From positions 15,474,175-15,538,174 of the forward strand of contig OX419347.1 in the NCBI GenBank assembly GCA_948470475.1: DNA of 64,000 bases, written 5' to 3'. The notes beneath the pieces are model-generated. The model had not been told where the DNA came from. It ran no database searches and saw only the letters and a list, made by a program, of their open reading frames with translations. Shown here in pieces: positions 1 to 10,400 of this stretch. Numbering within the stretch: position 1 is the stretch's first letter; every line of letters starts with the position of its first letter. Source of the DNA: Galaxea fascicularis. Its lineage: Eukaryota > Cnidaria > Anthozoa > Scleractinia > Euphylliidae. A program made the translations under genes and the position numbers.

Positions 1-19
1 CTTTTCCGCGACCAGTCAT
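1..19 (-). CDS. Partial histone gene, first six codons (H2A or H4 type)
   Basis: Reading the minus strand from 19 down gives MTGRGK, after which the window ends. This is the N-terminal signature shared by core histones H4 and H2A; six residues cannot separate them. The gene is divergent to the H2B at 333. A TATA-like ATAAATA on the minus strand at 91-97 lies about 75 bp before the start, a spacing typical of replication-dependent histones with short leaders. H2A is the more usual divergent partner of H2B, but that is inference. Confidence 0.7.
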
Positions 20-90
20 GATGAGTTTCGTATTCTTGACTTCGAACTTCGAACAGCAAGAAAGTGTGTTAAAATGTTGGCGGACTGCAA

Positions 91-287
91 TATTTATTGT
101 TCCACAAGGATCGAAAAGCACCAATCAAATGTTCGTTAACGGTTGGTCTTCAAGGGTCCTTTGTGTTTAAGGCAAATGACATGCAATCTAAGTTAACCTT
201 TAGGGTCACTTGGACCATTAAACCAATCAGTAGGCGAGAATTTCGATCCGTATGTTAATCGATCTCTTCCTTATTCTGGTATAAATA
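91..287. promoter_or_regulatory. Divergent histone promoter
   Basis: Between two divergent histone starts there is a minus-strand TATA-like box (91-97), a CCAAT box at 121-125, a second CCAAT in AACCAATCAG at 221-230, and TATAAATA at 280-287, about 46 bp before the H2B ATG. Spacing and content fit a shared, S-phase type histone promoter. Function is inferred from motifs only. Confidence 0.7.
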
Positions 288-332
288 ACGGGTGGCTTGA
301 CTTACCAGCTATTGCATCTCTGATCTACAGAC

Positions 333-704
333 ATGGCACCTAAAGTTGCAGGAAAGAAAGGCGAGAAGAGAGCCGGAAAGGCAAAGGCCGGAGCTGAAGG
401 AAAGAAGAAGAGGAGGGGAAAGAGAAGGGAAAGCTATGCTATCTACATCTACAAAGTGTTGAAGCAAGTTCACCCTGATACTGGAATCTCCAGCAAAGCC
501 ATGGGCATCATGAACTCCTTCGTCAACGACATCTTCGAGCGCATCGCTACCGAAGCTTCCCGCCTCGCGCACTACAACAAGAAGTCAACCATCAGCTCCC
601 GCGAGATCCAGACCGCCATTAGGCTGCTTCTGCCCGGTGAACTGGCCAAACACGCCGTCAGTGAAGGAACCAAGGCTGTGACCAAGTACACCAGCAGCAA
701 GTAA
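333..704 (+). CDS. Histone H2B, intronless, complete
   Basis: Encodes 123 aa. A lysine-rich tail (about residues 1-32) precedes the histone fold: [20 protein letters not shown], then [19 protein letters not shown], then the C-terminal helix ending in AVTKYTSSK. The protein pairs with H2A and forms part of the nucleosome core octamer in the nucleus. The single-exon structure, the TATA box at 280-287, and the stem-loop instead of a poly(A) signal mark it as a replication-dependent histone. The ATG at 333 is the only one giving a normal-length tail. The N-terminus starts [10 protein letters not shown], so it differs from the PEPAKS-type tails of vertebrates. A minus-strand reading frame of 87 codons over the same bases is a shadow. 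Confidence 0.98.
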   Translation: MAPKVAGKKGEKRAGKAKAGAEGKKKRRGKRRESYAIYIYKVLKQVHPDTGISSKAMGIMNSFVNDIFERIATEASRLAHYNKKSTISSREIQTAIRLLLPGELAKHAVSEGTKAVTKYTSSK

Positions 705-734
705 ACTCGTTTGAGTTTACCGCCAAAACCCAAC

Positions 735-770
735 GGCTCCTTTAGGAGCCACCAAATATTACGAAAGTCA
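735..770 (+). terminator. Histone 3' stem-loop and downstream element
   Basis: GGCTCC (735-740), loop TTTA, GGAGCC (745-750), followed by ACCAAA, 31 bp after the H2B stop. This is the SLBP-binding 3' end signal of non-polyadenylated histone mRNAs. A purine-rich ACGAAAGT about 10 bp further on resembles the U7 snRNA-binding histone downstream element. The top base pair of the stem is C-G, where the common animal form has U-A. Confidence 0.93.
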
Positions 771-960
771 TGATCAACAGTACACTACATGATAATTATC
801 GCGATTTAACTACATATAGTCTATTATTGGCTTAGTTTTCTGCTCCGTCCAGATATCAATGCTTCTCGTTCATTCGGGAAAATAAAAGGAACAAAGTTAG
901 TAGTGTATCAACTGGCAAATTTATTAAATCCACGTTAAATTTCGCGCCATTACGTTTATA

Positions 961-1046
961 TATATATATATATACCCTGCGAGCAGAGTCTCCTTCGATC
1001 TTCCGACTGATCTAGGAAGATCGAAAGAGACTCTGCTCTCAGGGTA
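961..1046. repeat. TA microsatellite plus 32-bp-arm hairpin element
   Basis: A short (TA)n run is followed by an inverted repeat. The left arm starting TACCCTGCGAGCAGAGTC (973-1004) pairs with 1015-1046 across a loop of about 10 bp, with only a few mismatches. It looks like a solo foldback MITE that inserted beside the TA tract. No coding capacity. Confidence 0.8.
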
Positions 1047-2544
1047 GTTTATATATAACTATTAAGTCGTCCCGTTTACTAACAGTAAGTTCTAATACTA
1101 TCAACTTCATTTGTGTAAAACACTACAAAAATTTTCCCGAAATTTGATTTGAGCAAAACTACCTATCAAAAAATATTTCGACACTAGCAATTTACAAACC
1201 CGTTTTTCATGCTATACTGACATTCGATTATGGAATAGGGATCCAGTCTAAGAATGAATACATTTACAAAATATTTTATACTGAAGTCGTTATATTCGTG
1301 AACTCAGTAATAATTTTAAGAAATGAGAGTTGATTACCAATTTTGGAGTATAAAATTAAAAGTAGAAATATGAAAATATATTCTAAAAACATCTTACAAA
1401 ATGTCCTAAACTACATTCAGCACTAATATTTGAACATGCGATTTGATTGTCAATAAATTCTTACACTATAATATCAATATTCCAGCTAATACCGTAAAAG
1501 CTCTTTCAGGACCAGGCTTCACAAATTTCAGGCTCGGCTTAACCGGGGTATTTATCATACCGCAAGGCGTTATGCTAGCAATTTTGAAGTCTTGAAAAAT
1601 AAATTTTGCAAGCAATTCTTGATCACATGAAATTGAAACTTTAAAAGCAACGCATTCTTCCTAAATTGTATAAAACGAAATCAAAGAGTCAAAATGTAAT
1701 TGGAAAGCTTTTGACCCCTGGCTTCTACACATGTACAGCTAGCAGGTAGCAAGTGTTATGTGAGATGGTGACTCAGCTTTTACGGTGAACTCAAACAATT
1801 TGCACTAACTTAGAATATAAAAAATTTCTTAAAAATGTTTATATTTCCATAAATGCGATTAATGTAATCAAATTTTAAAAATCAACACACTTTCTTTTAG
1901 ATCAGATTTACAACAACCCAAAAGAACAAATTTGTTAATAGCTAAATTTCAATTTTGCCAAAGAATTAACTGAGATGTACAAAATGACACAAACAAGGGG
2001 TGAAAAATTTATGATGATATTACTCTCTTCCTTGCAAGCCAAACACCAGATACAGTCACTCTAACAATAAAAACAAGGTAAAGGTGAATCATGAGGAAAA
2101 CATATTGTGAGTGAAAATAGATAGAGGAGCCTTAATTAACTGTCTCCAGAACTGAAAATACTCTTTTCCTCCTTTAACACCGGTTGTGTGCCAACCCTAC
2201 CATGGGCTGTTCCAGAAAACATTCATAGACTTCCACACACCCACCCCTCCCCCACAGCACTAAGGATCTGTCTATTAATTTGAACCATACAATGCCACTG
2301 GAAATTTCATGATTCAAAGACCTTCTCATCTAAAGCCACAGAACCCTGGATTTCTGGTGACTCTCCTTGAATTGGGATCTGGGATGTATATGGACCTTTT
2401 CTGGAAATTCTCTGCAATCTTATTACCTGTTGGCAGCTTTAAAGTGATCCATATAAGAATGTATCATTCTTATCAAGAGTACCCTCCCCTCCCCCACCCC
2501 CCAAAAAGGAATATTATAACATTTTAGGAAGGATGAAGCAATCA
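1047..2544. other. Intergenic, histone H2B to FYB-like gene
   Basis: AT-rich sequence. I see no exon with family similarity, no RNA gene and no strong repeat beyond a few pyrimidine-rich runs (about 2240-2260 and 2480-2505). It should contain the 3' UTR of the minus-strand FYB-like gene, but no clear minus-strand AATAAA was identified near its stop. Confidence 0.5.
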
Positions 2545-2834
2545 CTACTGGTCAGCGGGTAGTTCCTCATAAAAGTCTTCTGCAAAAACAAAAACAAAAA
2601 CAAACATTTAAGATTTTCACTGAAACCACAAAAAATGGAGAGAGTGTTATATATGACTGTTTTGGGGCTTCAAACAGTAACTTGTTACGCAAAGTTAAAA
2701 TATATTTACTAATTACCGTCAATTCCTCCGATATCATCATACACCTCTTGATCATCAGCTTCTAAAGGAAAGAAATACATTGCCAATATTTAGTTGACTT
2801 GAATTATTGATAAAAGATGCACATCAAATTAAAC

Positions 2835-2877
<43 letters not shown>

Positions 2878-5800
2878 GTAAGGACAGCAAAAATGCAAGG
2901 CTTTTACACTGAAATGGCAATGGTACCCTCCCCTTTCTCCAAGACACAACTATAAAGAAAAATCTAGAGCAGTCTACAAACCCTGTCTCCCCACCCTCTA
3001 ACCAAAAGGAATCAAGTGGCTCTCAGCTAACCTTCTTCTATTTGACCTGCACTTTGGTATTTGTCAACATCTTCATAAAAATCTTCAGTTATAATGGCAC
3101 TGCAAAGAAAAGAACAATGTTATAACCCATTGAGTATAACTTTGAAAACTTTTGCTTGTGTGTTAGTTGCAAAGCTGTTAACACAGTAGTGTTTTTTTTT
3201 GTTCTAGTAACCTGGGCCTAGGTCAACCACATTGAATCCAGATAATTATCATCAATTTGGTGCTCTCTCTCTCTCTGCTACTTCCCAAAACACTCAACAG
3301 TAACTGATTTAAGTTGTGGATTTGTTACTGTGAAAATCTAAAATGCTAATACTAAAACACTAGAAATATTTATGGAATGTTATTGTGTTTCAAGTAAAAA
3401 GCTAATCACACACAAGAAAACTAAACCACAAACATTAACAGTAAAGGTAATTAGTTTGTGGTTTCATGTTGCTTCTGATTGGTTGCTGCACAATATTATT
3501 GAAACTGTCAAAATCCAATCAAATTGCTCAAGGTTTTGGATTCGCACAGTAACTGGTGTCAGTACTGGATTTAATTCTGCCTATTTATTGACTGGTGTTT
3601 GTTACCAAATCTGATCACTGCTGCCCTTTTCATCCAGATTGGTTTTAACTATAACATGAACAAGAGAGTCTACAGAGATGACTTAACAGAACAAAACATC
3701 AATAATACAATACAACAATTAATTTAATCTTCCCCTGTGGGAGAGCAAGGTATGTAGAAAATTGAAAAAGCTAAACAGTGAGGTCAGAATAAAACGTTCA
3801 AACCTAAAAAACACAAAAAGATTGTTTAATTACCTGACCCGATTACCTTCTTTGTCAATCTGGGAAACAAAAAGAAGGTTATGTTGGATTGTTATCAAAT
3901 GACAATCTGTAAATTTTATCATCACCAATAAGGACATATTGCTTCAGATAAGCCAAATATCGCAATGATAAATTGAAACAAAAAAAGTGATTAATTTCAC
4001 TGAGGTCATTCACAAATTGAATGATTTGCTGCCAAAACAAAAACAAAAAAAATCTTAGTGATAAGCTAAAGCTTACTTTGAGTTGAATAAGCTCTGTTGC
4101 TACATAACCCACTGAAAAGCAAAATCAAAACAATAAATTAAAAGAGTTAATTAACAAAAAAATAAAACTGCCTAAGAAATCTTGTTAATAGATCTAGAAG
4201 GAGTACTTTTAATATTATTATTGTTTGGGGTTTAGAATAATTCCAATTTCAGAAGCCAATTATTGGAATTTGTGTTCACTAGCTAGGTTCATAATAATTA
4301 ATTTAATTAATCACCATCATTAATTATTATAATTACTATTATTAACAAAGGGGAGGGGGGGGCTGTGGCCTCTTCACACTGGAGTGTGATCACCATCAAA
4401 TTTCTCCTCGTCATATCATTCAATGCTTAATTAAACAGTGGTCATGAGAATTAAGGAGAGGATCACACATTCCTTGATATTTCACACCTTCTCCCAACTA
4501 CATCTGTAGGAGATGTGTAGAGGCAACAAATGAGAATTTAAATTTTGATCTTAGGATTGAAAGGGTTAAGAGCAATACACACAGTAACATACAGTGTCCT
4601 TCTGCATTTTTCACCAGCCACTTTCCAGGAGGACATCCATTTTCACTGATAATAGTCAGTGAATCTCCTTCCTTTACTGGCAGTTCAAACTTTCCTTCTC
4701 CAGCAAAGTTACTTTTAGCTTCTCCAACTCCAGTGCCTTCACTTCCAGGCTTTAACTAAAAACGTTATTACAAAGAAAAAGATTATTTTCTACACAGACA
4801 ATAGGTCATCTCCCAATAAAAATGATGTTTATCTATTAATAATTGTTGTGCTGCCATTTACAGTGAGACAATAATTATATTATTAAGCTTTTCTCTCTAA
4901 TTGGCAGTAAGAGTCAATAAGCTTGTGACTGCAAATCCAAATGTGAAACCCTAAAAGGTGTCTGCATACTCTGATTAATGAAAATACAGTCCTGTTAATT
5001 ATCCTGTACAAGGTAGCATTACCTCTTGAGTTTGCGGATAAAATCCTTAATAATTACTGTTCATGACCTTTCAAATGAAAGCTACTTACAGCATATATAT
5101 AAATATATATATATTTATGAGCAGTACGTTCCTGTGGTACTGTTTCTCATTGATCAAGCATGGTATACATGAGCTTTCCCATGGGTGATGTAATCATTAC
5201 TTGGACACTTTCCAAGGTGCTAGTAATCAATTTAATTTATAAACAAATCTGCATTAAAAATACAAAATGTAATCACAAGATCTTGTTTATCACCTTGTGT
5301 TTCTTTCTTAGCTCCTTGTCATCTCGTTCTCTTTTCTTCCTTTCTTCCTCTTTCTTTCTCTTCTCTTCTCTTTCCTCTTTTTCTCGTCGCTTCTCCTCTT
5401 CTTTTTTCTTTTTCTGTTCTTCCCTTTCTTTCTTTTTTTGCAGCTCAATTTCCTTTTTGAGATCTTTCTTTCCCTTTTCTCTTGGTGGTGGTGGACTACA
5501 GTGAGAGAAATTTAAAAACCTTCTAGTTAGACAGGGTAGTCTCATCAGTATTAAATTAAAATATCCATATAAATAACAATACAACTGTTAGTGGTTGGTG
5601 CATTTCAATCGATCCTTGCCATGGAGTCTTGTGACATGAGTTCATAACACGTAGTCCCCGGTGTGATGGTCTATAACTTATTCTGTTCTGGGGGCACCTG
5701 TGTTGATCCTACTATTCATTCAAATAAGATTGTAAATTGCGTGGCTACAATTTGCACCTAAAAAGCAGTCTGGCAAAGTCCCCCAATAAGTGTTGTAAAG

Positions 5801-8800
5801 TGCTTTAAGCCGTTCGGATAAAAGTGCTTTATAAATCCTCATCATTATCATCATCATTATAATCCACAGGATAAAGTAGACACCATGCACCAGCCCTGAA
5901 CCAACCTTAAAGTAACCAGCAAGTAAATTCTCCTCACACTGTTACTACTTGATAAGTACAACATTCAAAAGAATGTTCATAATAATGGAATGCCTTGAGG
6001 ATTGTACAGATTCTCCCAACTGATACCATAAGACACAAATATGGAGCTCAGTGAGGAGAAAATTATATTGGTTCCAGGGCTCAATGCTTGCCTAATTAAA
6101 GGTTTAAATGTCCAAATTAAAACCTGCCTCCCAATTTCCTCTTTAATAAAATACCTTTACTTGGTAAAGTAGTTAAGGTCATTTATCATATGACCCATAT
6201 GGTCCCGCACCCACTTTCATTCTAAAACTATTGAGAAAATCCCCGTATGAGGGTCGTACACATTAGCACGAGCAGGGCTGAAAAAAGCTGTATGGCCCTG
6301 TTAGGAACACGTACGGCCTCACATAATACGATTTTAGAGGATTTCATCATGTCTAACCATGCATGTAAGTTTATTTTACAACCAGAAAGCCAATACAAAC
6401 AACATATTAGATCAATTTTATATGCAAATTAGTCGCTTTTTTGTGTCTCAGGAGGCCATATGATAAAATGCTTATTGACTGAGTTAGGTTGGGCTGAACA
6501 GGAAAATATTTGGCTCTTGGTCATGGTGCACGGACGTTGCTGCGTGAGCCAAATATTTTCCTGTCTGGCCCTCCCACTCAGTCAGTAAGTGAAAGGCCAG
6601 AAACAGATTGAAATAAATGAAGCAAAGTCACAATAATAAAATTAACATTAGCATGTAACTTGTCTTCACAATTTCAATACTGTTATGAAGCAAACAGGTG
6701 ACGAGAATAGACAAATAATTTATCAAATGGAGGGTATTATCTTAATATAACATCAACCTATGAGGAAATGCAAAGCAGCTTGAAGGGAGAATTGCTAATC
6801 AGATCTCAGGAGATACATGTAAAGGGTGAAAAGATACAACAAGCAGGAAGTTTTCCTTCTCTCTTCACCACCAACAATATCATCACAACTCTCCCTACAA
6901 TTGCTCACACGCTGAATATGTATTCCCAGCTACTAAACTTATAATTTGTTTACTCCGCATGATCATATGACCTTGGTGAAGTTGCTGCAGGTGAAGATTT
7001 GTTTTCAATAGGAGAGTCAAAGCCATTGGATCCACTTGTTGTTTGTTCTTGTTCCTTAGCACCACTCACTGCTTCGTACATTTCTTCTCCAAATTTCTCA
7101 CCGGTACCATCAACTTTAAAATCTGCACAGACACACAAAACAACTGTCTCAATAACAATGAAAAACAAAAGGCATGGTACCTACATTTTGATGCCTCTGA
7201 TTTGCCAGTTTGAACTTTATCTAGCAAGTATAGCAAGTTTATGACATGCACGTCAGTAACACTGCAAAACATTTTAGCAAGTGTACGATACCTACATCTT
7301 GATCCCTAAGGTTTGCAGGCCCGTGACATGAGTTCCTCCATGTTTGCCCCGGGCAAAATTGTTACTTAAAGAAAGTTAAGTCCCAGTTTAAAACTTTTTT
7401 GTCATTGCCATAATTACAAACTAACAGAAGAAAAACTGTACCATTTTTCAACTGGATCTGGACTTGTTCTGCTACAGTATCCAAATCATCGTAATTTTCC
7501 TCACAAATGGCCTCAGGACTCTCCAGCTCATCCAACCTTTTATTTATCTCCTGTGCTTTTTCTGCCACTGCATCAACATCATCATAGTTTTCTTCAAAAA
7601 TTCCTACAGTTTGAACTGTATTTCAGTTTTCAACTTATGCAATTAAGTTGATCTACTTCTAATATATTTAAAACAAAAAGATGTTTTCCTTCAACAATGA
7701 CCTCAAAGGGTATTAAGGTGTAATATCAGTCTGCCTGATACTTTGCCTTTGACACCAATATTCTTTTAACAGTTATGCATTATTTGGACATTATAAGTTT
7801 TTCATGTGGCTGAATGCAATTTAGGCAAAGTTAAACTCAAGCCAATGCTGTCAGTGGTCTTGCTCATTTGTGCTAGTAATCTGCGGAGTGGGCACCCATG
7901 GAATTTGCAGGGACGAATTACATGTGCTTAGATTCGAGGAAACACTATACTGCAGATCATCACTTGCCAATATTTGCCAATTCATTCAGCCGTGGCAAAT
8001 CTTTGCAGATTAATTCACCCTTTGGTTAGTTCTTTGAACAAATTTTTTAGTGGATTATGGTCCTATTCCCTCCCACCCATTAGTGGTCAAGGTTGGTAAG
8101 TATGGTAATTGGTAAGTGTTCCACTGAATTTATTTCATTGTGACAGAAGGTGCTGGTTGGCGGCTGCTCACTGAGCTGGTTCCCTCCCTGTGTTGCCTGA
8201 ATCACTATGGATCCCACCAACCTCTATGGCACCAGCTTCCAATCTCATCTATTGGTGATGATTTTAACAGGACTATCGAGAGTCAAATCCAAAACCTCAG
8301 AGCAGAGTTACAATTGTATTTTACAGTAAGGCTTAGAATTCAGATTACGCTCTAAGTTATTGGTAACTCATAAGCATTGTGTGTGGTGTTAATCATTTAC
8401 TTGTGATGCAATGTAACCTTATAGGGGAATTGATTAAAGGGATATGATTCATTTTGATCTACAACATGGCTCGCGTGGTTCTCTATTAGTCAGAGTAATT
8501 AATTGTACATTGTGGAAATTAATCAGCAAATTAATAAGCGCAATGTGCATACAAATTATTTTTAATTACCACCATCTTCCTCTGCCATGGTCTGCTCTTT
8601 TTGTTCACCATTAGCTCTGCCCAGAATTTGAGCTTTCAGCTCATCACCAACATCATCATAATCTTCTTGCTCCTCATTACCTTCAACAATAACATCATCT
8701 GAAAAAAAAAACACGAAAACGATACTTCTTTGAAGAGTTAAACATATATTGGTGCAAGATGAGGACACTTTGGTTTCAGATTTGGTGTAGTTGTAAAATT

Positions 8801-9996
8801 GATGAAATCTGACACTGTGGAAGTTGCGACAACAGTAGAACTTTCTTTTGGATGTTACTTTTTGTGCTGGGTTTGAGAATGTAAACAAAAAAATATTAAT
8901 AATGCTTCAGAATGATGATTTAAATGGAGGCTATTTATCAGTAAGCACTTATTTCTGAACATTTGCCGTTTATCATGCCATAAAGGTACGTCTAAGCTCT
9001 TTTGAAGCAAAACCAACACATGCATGATATGGTGGCTCCAACCAAAATTCCAATGTAGTAGATGAGATTCTAAATAACTGTGACCATTCAAATGAAAACT
9101 ACTAATCCAGTTATCATCTGCAGTACTTTTCAGGTACTGTTTACAATGATGTACAAGGAATTTCTCAATAATTTTGAGTCTGTGAATAATATCTTTAAGT
9201 ACAGTGACCTGATTCAAATGAAAGCTGTGGAGCTTTCCTGCATCACTGTTCCTTCTCCTGCTTTGCACGTTTAATTTAACAACACTTAAAAACTTGTGAA
9301 AAGCTTACAAAAGTCCAGTGCGTATAGAAACACCATCACAATGTGTCACCAACCTGCATGCAAGATGTTTTCAGCTTCTTGTATTAACATGGTTCTTCGC
9401 CGTGCTATCACAATGTTTGCTCTATTATATTTTCCCAATAATTCCACCACGTTTCCTGGTTTAACTGGTTTAACTGGTGGTTTCCCAAGGCTATCAAGTG
9501 TTGGCAAAATGCGCAGCTTTGGTTCTCCTTTAGAATCTCTACAAAGGACGTTCTTGTTTTCATCTATAGAATTACCGGTATCCTTTCCATTGTCATCAGA
9601 AGAACTTGAAAGATTTCTCCCCTTTTCTTTGTCCTCATGTTGTGGTCTTGGTTTTGGCTTTGGCTTAGGTTTGGGTTTTATCTCCTCCTTCTTATCTTCA
9701 ATCTTTTCAAACTTAGCCCTCCGTTTAGCTATGGCACTCAGAAGCTCGTTCTCGGGTTCATCTGTACTAGTGTTAAGCGCAATGTGTTTATTATCAACAT
9801 CTTCTGCAATTAAGCTATCTCGAAAACCAGTCTTTTTAAGCTTCACAGCAGGAATTAACTGTGCTATGGGTGTGTCACTGTCCTGGTTTTGGAGTGGCTT
9901 TTTGTTTAGAGATGGTTTGATACTTGGCGCCCTGGGTACTGGTGCTCGCCGCAATGAATGCTTCTTTTCTTGCAACTCATTCAGTTGAATTGACAT
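2545..9996 (-). CDS. FYB1: FYB1/ADAP-like adaptor with helically extended SH3 domain
   Basis: Exons on the minus strand: 9354-9996, 8570-8698, 7442-7603, 6954-7122, 5294-5495, 4593-4755, 4077-4111, 3834-3859, 3032-3099, 2717-2761 and 2545-2579. All phases agree, giving 558 aa. Residues 1-214 are disordered and basic, with a KPKPKPKPKPRP run. Then come tyrosine motifs of YDDV type: EDYDDV near 228, ENYDDV, ENYDDL and EMYEAV. A charged coiled coil (exon 5294-5495) leads into DKELRKKHK and an SH3 core with GKWLVKNAEGH and GYVATELIQLK, the order seen in FYB's helical SH3 domain. The C-terminus carries DFYEDV, EVYDDI and DFYEEL. In vertebrates FYB1 links SLP-76 and Fyn SH2 domains to integrin activation; whether that role holds here is unknown. 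The ATG lies just after a possible acceptor, so a 5' UTR exon probably exists upstream. Confidence 0.85.
2835..2878. repeat. (TTA)n microsatellite
   Basis: About 14 uninterrupted ATT/TTA units in an intron of the FYB-like gene. Confidence 0.95.
3325..3560. repeat. MITE-like element, family 'GTTACTGTG'
   Basis: Shares the block AAACTAAACCACAAAC...GTTTGTGGTTTCATG and the ATTGGTTGCTGCAC segment with copies at about 26876-27058 and 58877-59045. Its ends resemble each other in inverse orientation (GTTACTGTGAAAATC at the left; GATTCGCACAGTAAC at the right). Lies in an intron of the FYB-like gene. Confidence 0.6.
4360..4572. repeat. MITE-like element with AAATTTCTCCT and AGGATTGAAAGGG end
   Basis: A block with AAATTTCTCCTCGTC near the left and TTAGGATTGAAAGGGTTAAG at the right. 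It resembles a widespread coral MITE; 60738-60870 starts the same way. Intronic in the FYB-like gene. Boundaries are approximate. Confidence 0.45.
5045..5160. repeat. Dispersed repeat, 'AAATGAAAGCTACT' family
   Basis: Contains CAAATGAAAGCTACTTAC, an internal AT run, then GAGCAGTACGTTCCTGTGGT. The same modules occur at about 9060-9240, 25555-25630 and 40490-40630. The family is not identified. Confidence 0.55.
6471..6592. repeat. MITE-like foldback element
   Basis: The left arm (GACTGAGTTAGG...ACAGGAAAATATTTGGCTC) is matched in reverse by GAGCCAAATATTTTCCTGT...CTCAGTCAGTAAG, so the arms are about 45 bp around a loop of about 30 bp. It lies in the intron 5496-6953 of the FYB-like gene. Confidence 0.7.
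6640..6831. repeat. MITE-like element, 'GGGAGTTAAAGGG' family, degraded ends
   Basis: Shares a long internal block (CAATACTGTTATGAAGCAAA, then CAGGTGACGAGAATAGAC, then GCTTGAAGGGAGAATTGCTA) with 28256-28468 and a weaker match with 57125-57342. The terminal repeats are eroded in this copy. Confidence 0.7.
8090..8290. repeat. Dispersed repeat, copy 1 of 2
   Basis: Begins GGTTGGTAAGTATGGTAATT and ends near CCAATCTCATCTATTGGTGATG. A second copy at 26195-26410 matches at both ends and diverges in the middle. The family is not recognised; it is intronic in the FYB-like gene. Confidence 0.65.
9060..9240. repeat. Dispersed repeat, 'AAATGAAAGCTACT' family
   Basis: Shows the modules GACCATTCAAATGAAAACTACT, GCAGTACTTTTCAGGTACTG, GTACAAGGAATTTC and GAGTCTGTGAATAATATC, repeated again near 9205. 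A minus-strand reading frame of 137 codons over this block is repeat-derived. Intronic in the FYB-like gene. Confidence 0.55.
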
Positions 9997-10186
9997 TTCT
10001 GACTATGATCAATGGAATAAATATCTGCTGGGTAACTGCTGTTAAAATTAAATACAACAATATAATGTAGTTATCAAGTTTTCTTAACTTTGCAAGAAAA
10101 GATATACAATTGTAACTGTCTGTCAGTTGTTAAAAACTCATGATATTTATCCAGGAAGCTCCACTCACTGAAGAGGTTTTCAGGGA

Positions 10187-10400
10187 GGTCATGCATCTGG
10201 ATCGAATTGGAATTTGGAAATGTTGGTTTTTAAGGATAGGGGAAAACCGAAACACCTGGAGAGAAACTTCTCAGAGCAGAGTAGAGAACCAACAACAAAC
10301 TCAACCCACATATGATGTTGAGTCCAGGAATTGAATCTGGGCCACATTGGTGGAAGGCGAGTGGTCTCACTATGCATGACATGCCAACCCTACTCCCCTA
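10187..10400 (-). mobile_element. tRNA-derived SINE, family A (degenerate)
   Basis: On the minus strand a tRNA-like head (GGGTTGGCATGTCATGCATA as a decayed A box, AGATTCAATTCC as a B box) is followed by a body shared with 52210-52390 and 27640-27835 (CTCAACATCATATGTGGGTT, then GTTCTCTACTCTGCTCTGAG). It lies upstream of the FYB-like gene. Confidence 0.75.

Noticed and set aside
5160..5504. Plus-strand Ser/Phe-rich frame of 114 codons
   Set aside because: Antisense of the Lys/Glu-rich coiled-coil exon of the FYB-like gene.
9296..9988. Plus-strand frame of 230 codons
   Set aside because: It is the antisense shadow of the first FYB-like coding exon; the minus frame has family features and correct splicing.
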